A stretch of DNA of 64,000 bases, from positions 744,001 through 808,000 of the forward strand of contig NC_009486.1 in NCBI RefSeq assembly GCF_000016785.1. The letters are read 5' to 3'. The translations under genes and the position numbers were made by a program. The stretch is from Thermotoga petrophila RKU-1. Its GTDB lineage: Bacteria; Thermotogota; Thermotogae; Thermotogales; Thermotogaceae. Below, one piece after another: positions 38,293 to 44,965 of the stretch. The first letter of the stretch is position 1. Each line of letters opens with the position of its first letter. Under the pieces are notes generated by a model. It searched no databases. It was not told where the DNA came from and saw only the letters and a program-made list of their open reading frames with translations.

Positions 38293-39945
38293 GAACACAT
38301 CGAGCTCTTCTACCTCATCAAACACACCTATGATCTTGTAAAACGCCGTGACCCTTTCCAGGTCCCTAATATCCTCTTCTTTCAAAGGTGCCTCAACTTC
38401 CACAAAGAACACGTAATCTCCCAAGAACGTCCTTGCGGGCCTTGACTCCAGCTTTCTGAGGTTTATTCCTCTGCTTGCGAAGATATCCAGAACTGCCTTC
38501 AAAGAGCCCGGTCTGTCCTGAACTCCAAAGAAAAGGGAGGTGTATTTTCCTTCCATCTTTCCTGTTTTCCTTCTTATGATGTAGAACCTCGTTATATTCT
38601 TTTCTTTCAAGTCCTGAATGCTCCTCCTCAGTATGAGTAACCCATACATCTTTGCGGCACTCTCTGACATGATGGCAGCGGATTCGTCATCCAGGAGGTT
38701 TACAGCGTCGCTCGTCGAAGAAGTGTACCGAATCTCAGCGTGCGAAAGGTACGTGTTGATGAATCCAAGAGACTGAGATATGGCCTGGGGATGAGAGTAG
38801 ATCCTTTTTATCTCCTTCAGATCCAGTTTTTTCTTTGCCACGAGACAGTGGTGTATCTCGAGCTTTGCCTCACCAAACACCTCCACTTCGTGGTTGAGCA
38901 AGGCGTCCAGTACAGGGATGACCGTTCCATAGGTGGAATTCTCAATAGGCACGATTCCATAATCTACCTCACCTTTTTCCACCATTTCTATGATCTCGTC
39001 AGTTGTGGAACAGTACTTCAGGGGTATTCTTGAACCTATCAGTTTCATGGCCATCTCATCACTGAAACTTCCCATGGGCCCCAGCACGGCCACCGTCTTG
39101 GAAATTCCAAGTAATCTGTACTCCTCTTCTTTGGCAAGCTTCATTATTTCCTCGAATATGCGTCTCATTCTAACAGGATTGAGATCTGTCCTGTCCAGAA
39201 TCTCCTTTATCTTCTGTTCTTCTATATCCCTTATAACGATGGGAGAGTCTGTCTTTTTCTTTTCCTTTGCGACATCTCTTGCCACTTTCATTCTCTCTTC
39301 GATAAACCTGAGCAGTATGAAATCTATCAACCTGATTTTGTGCCTCATCTCAGTGATATCGGAAGGATCTCTCAAAGCAGCGAGGACTTTTGAGACGATG
39401 TTGGGTGTCTCTTCAGGAGTGCTTCCTTCGCTGAGGTTTGCAATGACTTCTTTCCCCCGTCTCAGAAACGATTCCTTCTCTTCCTCCCAAGAAAGAAGAT
39501 GAGAAACGTGATCGATCAAAAAGGGATCCCGAAACGCTGAACCAAGGTAGAAAACAGCACACGACCTGTCCAGAAGTTTCACATAATCATCCCATAACAC
39601 GTCCTTTAACACAACACCCAATTTTCTCAGAAAATCAAGAAAGTTCTCGATTGCTTCATCGGAGACCTTCTCAACAACATAAAACTCAGAGTAAGCGAAT
39701 TCTCCGTGAAAGACCGGAAAGATGCTTGCAAAGCGAATCGATTTTTCCTTATAAAACGGAATTGATTTTTCCTTGATGGGATAGAGATCAACGATTCTCT
39801 GATTCGAAGATAATATCTCGAGAATCTCACTCGAGACGATGAGATCCGCGTCTTCAATCGATTCGGAAAGCTGCCACTCTGAATCTTCCAGTTCCTTTCT
39901 CAAAGCGTCCATAAGAGTTCCTTTCCCGGAAACATAAACTTTCAA
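38287..39945 (-). CDS. pheA: Chorismate mutase-prephenate dehydratase with degenerate TyrA-like N-terminus
   Basis: A 552-residue fusion for phenylalanine synthesis. Residues 198-275 are an AroQ chorismate mutase (MRHKIRLIDFILLRFIEER, with KEK and the late Glu helix). Residues 284-458 are prephenate dehydratase (VAVLGPMGSFSDEMA, PIENSTYGTV, TRF at 452-454), and 467-545 an ACT domain that binds Phe for feedback inhibition (VQDRPGSLKAVLDIFASRGINLRKLESRP). Residues 1-195 follow the layout of prephenate dehydrogenase but have lost its NAD loop and catalytic His residues. The start is TTG at 39945 with GGAGG upstream. A three-domain TyrA-AroQ-PheA protein is known in Archaeoglobus. Confidence 0.9.
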   Translation of the reverse strand: MKVYVSGKGTLMDALRKELEDSEWQLSESIEDADLIVSSEILEILSSNQRIVDLYPIKEKSIPFYKEKSIRFASIFPVFHGEFAYSEFYVVEKVSDEAIENFLDFLRKLGVVLKDVLWDDYVKLLDRSCAVFYLGSAFRDPFLIDHVSHLLSWEEEKESFLRRGKEVIANLSEGSTPEETPNIVSKVLAALRDPSDITEMRHKIRLIDFILLRFIEERMKVARDVAKEKKKTDSPIVIRDIEEQKIKEILDRTDLNPVRMRRIFEEIMKLAKEEEYRLLGISKTVAVLGPMGSFSDEMAMKLIGSRIPLKYCSTTDEIIEMVEKGEVDYGIVPIENSTYGTVIPVLDALLNHEVEVFGEAKLEIHHCLVAKKKLDLKEIKRIYSHPQAISQSLGFINTYLSHAEIRYTSSTSDAVNLLDDESAAIMSESAAKMYGLLILRRSIQDLKEKNITRFYIIRRKTGKMEGKYTSLFFGVQDRPGSLKAVLDIFASRGINLRKLESRPARTFLGDYVFFVEVEAPLKEEDIRDLERVTAFYKIIGVFDEVEELDVFK

Positions 39946-39981
39946 ATTATCCTACCTCCTTGAACTCTGATCTCTCAAAAT

Positions 39982-40011
39982 ATTCTACAACACGGAATTT
40001 TTAATCATCAA
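39982..40011 (-). promoter_or_regulatory. pheA promoter
   Basis: On the minus strand TTGATG (40011-40006) and TAGAAT (39987-39982) are 18 bases apart, 36 bases before the TTG start. Confidence 0.55.
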
Positions 40012-40040
40012 TCGCTTTTTCGTTGGTTCTATTAAAGGAA

Positions 40041-40071
40041 AATTCAAATTACGTATAAGGAAATTTGAATT
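40041..40071. repeat. 10-bp perfect inverted repeat upstream of the DUF4914-like gene
   Basis: AATTCAAATT (40041-40050) and AATTTGAATT (40062-40071) are perfect inverse complements with an 11-base spacer. The repeat ends 28 bases before the extended -10 of the DUF4914-like gene and 30 bases behind the pheA -35 box. It is a candidate operator for either gene; the AT-only arms make a transcription terminator unlikely. Confidence 0.5.
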
Positions 40072-40098
40072 CACACATAATTATTACATAATGACGCG

Positions 40099-40107
40099 TG
40101 GTATAAT
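40099..40107 (+). promoter_or_regulatory. Extended -10 promoter of the DUF4914-like gene
   Basis: TGGTATAAT (TG-n-TATAAT, a perfect extended -10) lies 36 bases before the GTG at 40143. The -35 region is poor. Confidence 0.65.
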
Positions 40108-40142
40108 CTGGCTTGAACACCATATCGTGGAGGGGTGATAAA

Positions 40143-42014
40143 GTGAAAACAGCTATTCTCGACAGATTCGTGTTTTCTGACGAAGTTAGAGATATCATAG
40201 AAAACGCCCCCGAGATAATAATACCAGAGAGCAGGAAAGAAATACTTGACCTTGCCATAGCCGGTAGAGACCTTTTCGAAGTAGGCTACGAAGTTCCTGG
40301 CAAAGGCTTCGTAGTCGAAGCAACAGTTACCCGCTGTAAAAATGGTCTGGTGGTCAATTACCCCGAACCGTACATGAGACGAAGAGACCCAAACGCACTC
40401 GTAGTTGGTGACAATCTGGAAACGGACAAGCCGCGTTTCAGAGAAAGATTCGGAAAAGAATTCGAACCTATTCGACAGGAAACCTTCGAGTGGCTGAAAA
40501 AACAGGAGTTGATCCTGCTACCTTTCATGGCCGGTGGATACGATTACGGATATCCTGCCGTTCTGATAGCCCCCAAAAACGCCGGGTTCTTCGTTGGCGG
40601 TCTTGCCGATCTCCAGTTCTTCGTACCGGCCAGCGAAGTCCCCGAGAATTTCAAACCCAAACTCTACATGTTCTTAGCCCCGCCTTTCAGACACACACAC
40701 TTCGACGGCAAACAGGTGGTCGTCCACTACAGACACAACTCCCACTATGAGATCTTCTCCTACAATCTTTATCCAGGTCCCAGCGCCAAGAAAGGAGTCT
40801 ATGGATTTCTTCTCCACGTAGGCGAGAAAGAAAAATGGGTCACCGCGCACGCATCTGCAGTGAAGGTTATCACACCCTACGAAAACGAGCTCGTGATCAT
40901 GCATGAAGGGGCAAGTGGAGGAGGAAAGAGTGAAATCCTCGAAGAGATACACAGAGAACCGGATGGAAGAATAAAGCTCGCCGAAAACATTGTGACCGGT
41001 GAAAAATTCTATATGGAACTGAAACAATCCTGTGTTCTCATGCCTGTAGCGGATGACATGTTTATGTGCCATCCAAAGCTCCAGACGGGAAAGAAACTCG
41101 TGGCCAAAGACGCGGAAGCTGGATGGTTCATAAGGGTCGACCACATAACAGAATACGGAAGCGCTCCGGATCTGGAAAGGCTGACCATACATCCGCCTGA
41201 ACCGCTCATATTCCTCAACATCTACGCCGTTCCAAACTCAACCGCATTGATCTGGGAACACATCGAAGATGAACCAGGAAAACCATGTCCGAACCCGCGT
41301 GTCATCATACCGAAACGTTTTATGAAGAACGCGGTTTCCGAACCCGTGAAAGTGGATGTGAGAAGCTTTGGAGTGAGAACTCCTCCTTGCACGAAAGAAA
41401 AACCAACGTACGGGATCGTGGGTTTGATGCAGATTCTGCCCCCTGCGCTGGCATGGCTCTGGAGACTGGTAGCACCAAGAGGACACGCAAATCCAAGCAT
41501 TGTCAGCACCAAAGGTATGACCAGCGAAGGAGTAGGATCCTTCTGGCCCTTCTCTTCTGGAAAAATGGTAAGACTCGCTAACATTCTTCTCGAACAGATC
41601 ATAGATACACCAGAGACAAGATACATCCTCGTACCAAATCAGTATATCGGCGCTTACAAAGTAGGGTTCATGCCGGAGTGGATTGCAAGAGAGTATCTCT
41701 CAAGGAGGGGCGGCGTCAGATTCAGACCAGACCAGCTCGTTCCATCGAAATGTTCGCTCCTCGGTTTTTCTCTCAAAGAGATGAAGATCGAAGGAAACAC
41801 CATTCCGAAAGAACTTCTGCAGCCACACTTGCAATCCGAAGTAGGTGAGGAAGCTTACGAAAAAGGTGCCCAAGAGTTGAAAGACTTCTTCAAGAGAGAA
41901 CTGAAAAAATTCCTGACCGAAGACCTGAATCCCGTGGGAAGAGAAATCATCCAGTGCTGTCTCGACGACGGATCTCTCGATGACTATCTCAAGATCATAC
42001 CGATGAATTTTTAA
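40143..42014 (+). CDS. DUF4914-like protein with PEP-carboxykinase-type P-loop
   Basis: A 623-residue cytosolic protein that I believe belongs to DUF4914; no function is established to my knowledge. It has a P-loop HEGASGGGKSEIL (His254, loop about 256-262) resembling the kinase-1a loop of ATP-type PEP carboxykinase, followed by candidate metal and substrate segments (SCVLMPVADDMFMCH, RGHANPSIVSTKGMTSEGVGSFWPF, RYILVPNQYIGAYKVGFMPEW). The N-terminal 250 residues are beta-rich with many aromatic residues. The start is GTG at 40143 after GGAGGGGTGAT. It is transcribed alone, with its own strong -10 and terminator. A phosphotransferase or nucleotide-dependent decarboxylase is plausible. Confidence 0.7.
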   Translation: MKTAILDRFVFSDEVRDIIENAPEIIIPESRKEILDLAIAGRDLFEVGYEVPGKGFVVEATVTRCKNGLVVNYPEPYMRRRDPNALVVGDNLETDKPRFRERFGKEFEPIRQETFEWLKKQELILLPFMAGGYDYGYPAVLIAPKNAGFFVGGLADLQFFVPASEVPENFKPKLYMFLAPPFRHTHFDGKQVVVHYRHNSHYEIFSYNLYPGPSAKKGVYGFLLHVGEKEKWVTAHASAVKVITPYENELVIMHEGASGGGKSEILEEIHREPDGRIKLAENIVTGEKFYMELKQSCVLMPVADDMFMCHPKLQTGKKLVAKDAEAGWFIRVDHITEYGSAPDLERLTIHPPEPLIFLNIYAVPNSTALIWEHIEDEPGKPCPNPRVIIPKRFMKNAVSEPVKVDVRSFGVRTPPCTKEKPTYGIVGLMQILPPALAWLWRLVAPRGHANPSIVSTKGMTSEGVGSFWPFSSGKMVRLANILLEQIIDTPETRYILVPNQYIGAYKVGFMPEWIAREYLSRRGGVRFRPDQLVPSKCSLLGFSLKEMKIEGNTIPKELLQPHLQSEVGEEAYEKGAQELKDFFKRELKKFLTEDLNPVGREIIQCCLDDGSLDDYLKIIPMNF

Positions 42015-42040
42015 AGCGGGGAGAATTCCCCGCTTTTTTA
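42013..42040. terminator. Terminator between DUF4914-like and LUD genes
   Basis: AAAGCGGGGA / TCCCCGCTTT (42013-42022 with 42027-42036) followed by a six-T run on the plus strand. It lies between convergent stops (42014 and 42038); termination is strongest in the plus direction. Confidence 0.9.
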
Positions 42041-42685
42041 AAGTCCGAAGTCTTCCAGCGTCAGAATCACCTTGAACCTTCCCGGCTGTCTCACCCCAGA
42101 TTCCACTACCAGAAAGTAGTCACAGATCCTCTGAGGAGAAGAACAGTCTGCACAGAATCCTGTTTTTGTGCACGGTGTTTCCAGATTCAGTCGTTTCGAA
42201 TTCATCGGAGAGATGTATCTCAGCCTTTCTCTCGCCTCCTCTACGTCTTTCACCACCTTGTTCACACTCGCTATCACAACCACGTTTTTTGGTCCAAAAA
42301 CAACGGCGGCTACCCTGTTACCGTTCCCGTCGAGAAAGACCAATTTTCCATCTTCCGTTATGGCATTCGCACTGGTGAAGTAATAGTCAGCCCAGAAACT
42401 CTTTCTGTATATCTCCTCCACTTCCTCCCTCGTTTTGGCAGCTGCCCTGTCAAGGAAGTTGTACCTGCCGCTGCGCAAAAGTTCAATCACACCTGTATCT
42501 GCCAGAGTGAGGGAACCACCAGCCGATACCGTTGCACCCTCCGGGATAAGCTCTTTCACTCTCTCAAGAATTTCTTCACGATCACGAGCAATCCATACCT
42601 CATGTTTCTTTTTTCTTAAGTTGTTAGCCACGTGCTCTGCGAGTTTCTCTTTTTTCCATAGCCATAGTTCCTCTCTCAAGCTCAT
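42038..42685 (-). CDS. LUD-domain (LutC/DUF162-like) protein
   Basis: A 215-residue LUD-domain protein. Seen: the N-terminal helices LREELWLWKKEKLAEHVANNL, the conserved VSAGGSLTLADTGVIELL, YYFTSANAITEDGKLVFLDGNGNRVAAVVFGPKNVVVIASVNK, and a C-terminal CTKTGFCADCSSPQRIC cysteine cluster that could hold a metal or Fe-S centre. Relatives include LutC of lactate oxidation, but lutA and lutB are absent here, so lactate use is not implied. The ATG at 42685 follows AGGAGGTATAGAG; the frame extends upstream into oriC but that part is not coding. A -10-like TATAAA lies at 42725-42720. Confidence 0.85.
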   Translation of the reverse strand: MSLREELWLWKKEKLAEHVANNLRKKKHEVWIARDREEILERVKELIPEGATVSAGGSLTLADTGVIELLRSGRYNFLDRAAAKTREEVEEIYRKSFWADYYFTSANAITEDGKLVFLDGNGNRVAAVVFGPKNVVVIASVNKVVKDVEEARERLRYISPMNSKRLNLETPCTKTGFCADCSSPQRICDYFLVVESGVRQPGRFKVILTLEDFGL

Positions 42686-42751
42686 AACTCTATACCTCCT
42701 TTTTGTCGAATTTGTGTGATTTATAGAGAAAATCTTATTAACTGAAACTAA

Positions 42752-42775
42752 AATGGTAGGTTTGGTGGTAGGTTT
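42752..42775 (-). repeat. DnaA boxes 1 and 2 (left tandem pair)
   Basis: Two abutting 12-mers read on the minus strand: box 1 at 42752-42763 (10 of 12 match to AAACCTACCACC) and box 2 at 42764-42775 (12 of 12). They sit 27 bases upstream of the LUD gene's TATAAA element, so DnaA bound here could also affect that gene. Confidence 0.85.
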
Positions 42776-42867
42776 TGTGTACATTTTGTAGTATCTGATT
42801 TTTAATTACATACCGTATATTGTATTAAATTGACGAACAATTGCATGGAATTGAATATATGCAAAAC

Positions 42868-42879
42868 AAACCTACCACC
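42868..42879 (+). repeat. DnaA box 3
   Basis: AAACCTACCACC, a perfect 12 of 12 on the plus strand. An AT-rich segment (42797-42835) lies between boxes 2 and 3. Confidence 0.88.
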
Positions 42880-42913
42880 AAACTCTGTATTGACCATTTT
42901 AGGACAACTTCAG

Positions 42914-42925
42914 GGTGGTAGGTTT
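42914..42925 (-). repeat. DnaA box 4
   Basis: GGTGGTAGGTTT on the plus strand, a perfect 12 of 12 in minus orientation, 34 bases from box 3 and facing it. Confidence 0.88.
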
Positions 42926-43020
42926 CTGAAGCTCTCATCAATAGACTATTTTAGTCTTTACAAACAATATTACCGTTCAGATTCAAGATTCTACAACGCT
43001 GTTTTAATGGGCGTTGCAGA

Positions 43021-43032
43021 AAACTTACCACC
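43021..43032 (+). repeat. DnaA box 5
   Basis: AAACTTACCACC, 11 of 12 (C5 to T). Confidence 0.8.
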
Positions 43033-43062
43033 TAAAATCCAGTATCCAAGCCGATTTCAGAG

Positions 43063-43110
43063 AAACCTACCACTTACCTACCACTTACCTACCACCCGGG
43101 TGGTAAGTTG
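43063..43110. repeat. DnaA box array 6-9
   Basis: Three direct boxes with an exact 11-base period: box 6 at 43063-43074 (11 of 12), box 7 at 43074-43085 (9 of 12) and box 8 at 43085-43096 (10 of 12). Box 9 at 43099-43110 (10 of 12) is opposed on the minus strand. Boxes 8 and 9 make the perfect 16-base palindrome TACCACCCGGGTGGTA (43090-43105). One-turn phasing puts DnaA protomers on the same DNA face, as needed for an initiator filament. Confidence 0.88.
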
Positions 43111-43162
43111 CAGACATTATTAAAAACCTCATCAGAAGCTTGTTCAAAAATTTCAATACTCG

Positions 43163-43174
43163 AAACCTACCACC
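43163..43174 (+). repeat. DnaA box 10, proximal to the unwinding element
   Basis: AAACCTACCACC, 12 of 12, followed by a GC-rich spacer (TGCGTCCCC) and then the AT-rich trio element. Confidence 0.88.
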
Positions 43175-43180
43175 TGCGTC

Positions 43181-43217
43181 CCCTATTATTTACTACTACT
43201 AATAATAGCAGTATAAT
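43181..43217. other. Predicted DNA unwinding element with DnaA-trios
   Basis: After box 10 and a GC-rich cluster, the plus strand reads TATTATTTACTACTACTAAT and on to ATAATAG. The minus strand therefore carries 3'-GAT-GAT-GAT at 43193-43201, the DnaA-trio pattern that guides single-strand loading of DnaA in other bacteria. The box, GC cluster, trio order matches the described bacterial basal unwinding element. Confidence 0.7.
43189..43217 (+). promoter_or_regulatory. Promoter of the DUF177-rpmF-plsX run, inside the unwinding element
   Basis: TTTACT (43189-43194) and TATAAT (43212-43217) are 17 bases apart, 25 bases before the DUF177 ATG. The -35 box overlaps the trio repeats, so transcription starts within the origin's melting region. 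Confidence 0.6.
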
Positions 43218-43242
43218 TGATCTGAAAAGAGGTGGTAAAAAA

Positions 43243-43791
43243 ATGAACTGGAAGGTAGAGCTCTCGGAAATAGAAAAAAAGAAGCGATTCTTTCTAGAAG
43301 GCATCTTTGATAAGGACGGTATAGAACTCGATGTGGGTTTCTGCAGATTCTTGGAACCTGTTCGAGTGAAAATGGTCGTTGCAAAGACAAAAGATGGTTT
43401 CACAGTCGGTGGATACGTTCACACGGCAATAGAACATCCCTGTGCCAGGTGTCTTGAACCCGCTCGTGTCGAAATAAGTGGAGTTATAGAAGCTCTTTAT
43501 CTACCGGAAAGCATGAGAAAAAATGTAAAAGAAGAGAAACTTGAATCTTTGAAAAACATCATATACTATCATGAAACGGAATTCGATCTGTCGGAAAGAA
43601 TCATCGAAGCAATAGTGGTCGCCGTTCCAGAAAAAGTTCTGTGCAAACCGGACTGCAAAGGGTTGTGTCCCTACTGCGGTGCCAACTTGAATGAAGAGCC
43701 CGATCATAAATGTGATAAAATTCCTGTGGCTGACAGCAGATTCGAGATCCTTGCTGAGTTAAAAAATAAACTCAAAAACGAGGAGGTATAG
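43243..43791 (+). CDS. DUF177 (YceD-like) protein
   Basis: A 182-residue DUF177 protein, the usual partner of rpmF and linked to large-subunit rRNA accumulation in other bacteria. Seen: the N-terminal beta region, the cysteine pair HPCARCLEPA, an acidic strand FDLSERIIEAIVVAVPEK, and the C-terminal zinc-type cluster CKPDCKGLCPYCGANLNEEP. The start ATG at 43243 follows GAGGTGGT; that ribosome site itself contains the GGTGGTA half of a DnaA box. It is the first gene right of oriC, 3 bases before rpmF. Confidence 0.88.
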   Translation: MNWKVELSEIEKKKRFFLEGIFDKDGIELDVGFCRFLEPVRVKMVVAKTKDGFTVGGYVHTAIEHPCARCLEPARVEISGVIEALYLPESMRKNVKEEKLESLKNIIYYHETEFDLSERIIEAIVVAVPEKVLCKPDCKGLCPYCGANLNEEPDHKCDKIPVADSRFEILAELKNKLKNEEV

Positions 43792-43794
43792 AAG

Positions 43795-43977
43795 ATGGCT
43801 GTTCCAAAGCAAAAGAGATCCAGATCGAGAACTCATCACAAGAGAGCGAAGATCTACAGAGCGATAAGCGTACCTCTTGAAAAGTGTCCAAACTGTGGAG
43901 AATACAAGATGCCACACAGAGTTTGCCTGCACTGCGGTTACTACAAAGGAAAACAGGTGCTTGAGATATCGGAGTGA
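43795..43977 (+). CDS. rpmF: Ribosomal protein L32
   Basis: A 60-residue protein with the L32 N-terminus MAVPKQKRSRSRTHHKRA and the zinc ribbon CPNCGEYKMPHRVCLHCG (two CxxC pairs, C+ form). GAGGAGGTATAG precedes the ATG. The order DUF177-rpmF-plsX is widely conserved in bacteria. Confidence 0.97.
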   Translation: MAVPKQKRSRSRTHHKRAKIYRAISVPLEKCPNCGEYKMPHRVCLHCGYYKGKQVLEISE

Positions 43978-43981
43978 TAGA

Positions 43982-44965
43982 GTGAAGATAGCGATCGATG
44001 TGATGGGTGGTGACAGAGCGCCCGATGAAATTTTGAAGGGCGCTCTTTTGGCTTCAAAAGAAGTTGAGGGAGAGATAGTACTCATCGGACCCGAAGAAAT
44101 AGTGAGGAACAAAGGTCTTCCCTTTGTTTCTGCCTTTGAAATCGTTAAAATGGACGATCCTCCTCTGGAAGTCCTCAGAAAAAAGAACTCTTCGATGCAT
44201 GTGGGCTTGAAGTTGCTCTCCGAGGGAAAAGTGGATGCGTTTGTGAGCGCTGGTGCCACTGGTCCTCTCTTTCTTGGTGCCACTTCAATCGTGGGTAAAC
44301 TGGAAGGCATCGAAAGACCCGCACTTGGAGTAGCTGTGCCTTCGCTCAAGGGAGCTACCGTTCTCATCGACGCGGGGGCGAACGCCAAGGTCAGACCAGA
44401 GCATCTGGTTGATTTTGCTTTCATGGGAATCGCTTACTCCAAGGTTCTGGGAGCAGAAAACCCAAGAGTTGGTCTTCTGAATATGGGATCTGAAGAGAAC
44501 AAAGGACCAGATGATATCAAAAGAGCCTATCAGCTTTTGAAGGAGTTTCTCGGAGATACGTTTTTTGGAAACATTGAAGGCCACGATATAAACCTTGGCA
44601 CCGTTGATGTTGTAGTGGCTGATGGTTTCTCAGGGAACGTCGCGTTGAAAACCATGGAGGGTACTGCAAAGTTGGTCACGAGTGTGTTGAAGGAGTCTAT
44701 AAAGGATGGAGGTTTTCTTTCCCTCCTTGGGGCGCTTCTCATGAAGAGAAGTTTTGACAAGATGAAAGAGAAGCTCGACCCCAGGTCCTATGGAGGTACT
44801 TTTATATTGGGAGTGAAAGGAATCGTTGTGAAAGCGCATGGATCTTCAGATGCAAAGGCCATAAAGCATGCTATAAAAGTCGCGGAGAAGGGTATTAGAA
44901 TGAACATCGTTCAGGAGATAGAGAGGGGGATCTCCCATGTGCGGAATAGTGGGGATGGTCGGTGA
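43982..44965 (+). CDS. plsX: Phosphate acyltransferase PlsX
   Basis: A 327-residue enzyme that makes acyl-phosphate from acyl-ACP for phospholipid synthesis by PlsY/PlsC. Seen: IAIDVMGGDRAPDEIL, GLKLLSEGKVDAFVSAGATGPLF, RPALGVAVPSLKG, GLLNMGSEENKG, NIEGHDINLGTVDVVVADGFSGNVALKTMEG, and GVKGIVVKAHGSSDAKAI. The start is GTG at 43982 after GGAGTGATA, 4 bases after rpmF; the longer in-frame ATG at 43877 lies inside rpmF. Its end overlaps glmS by 29 bases. Confidence 0.95.
   Translation: MKIAIDVMGGDRAPDEILKGALLASKEVEGEIVLIGPEEIVRNKGLPFVSAFEIVKMDDPPLEVLRKKNSSMHVGLKLLSEGKVDAFVSAGATGPLFLGATSIVGKLEGIERPALGVAVPSLKGATVLIDAGANAKVRPEHLVDFAFMGIAYSKVLGAENPRVGLLNMGSEENKGPDDIKRAYQLLKEFLGDTFFGNIEGHDINLGTVDVVVADGFSGNVALKTMEGTAKLVTSVLKESIKDGGFLSLLGALLMKRSFDKMKEKLDPRSYGGTFILGVKGIVVKAHGSSDAKAIKHAIKVAEKGIRMNIVQEIERGISHVRNSGDGR

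Larger units (their letters stand above)
42740..43242. other. oriC: Chromosomal replication origin (oriC)
   Basis: The only gene-free stretch over 300 bases (42686-43242, 557 bases). It holds ten matches to the 12-mer AAACCTACCACC in both orientations, plus AT-rich segments. This 12-mer is the one I recall being reported as the Thermotoga maritima DnaA box, at an origin near TM0151/TM0152. The experimentally defined minimal origin there was about 149 bases with five boxes, which fits boxes 6-10 plus the AT-rich element (43063-43211). Gene direction switches here from mainly minus to mainly plus. No coding frame in the stretch has a plausible ribosome site. Confidence 0.92.

Noticed and set aside
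42686-42784. An N-terminal extension of the LUD protein into oriC
   Set aside because: It would cover DnaA boxes 1-2 and the promoter, and AGGAGGT lies in front of ATG 42685.
43063-43110. The tandem 11-base repeats as the start of a CRISPR array
   Set aside because: The units abut without 30-40 base spacers, and no cas genes are near.
42752-43174. Reading the ACCTACCACC repeats as operators of a fatty-acid or ribosomal repressor for DUF177-rpmF-plsX
   Set aside because: The 12-mer spacing, number, both orientations, trio element and switch of gene direction fit oriC, and the motif is the known Thermotoga DnaA box.
44900-44940. A glmS ribozyme or riboswitch before glmS
   Set aside because: The start lies inside plsX, leaving no leader; such ribozymes are large and GC-structured, and none is seen.
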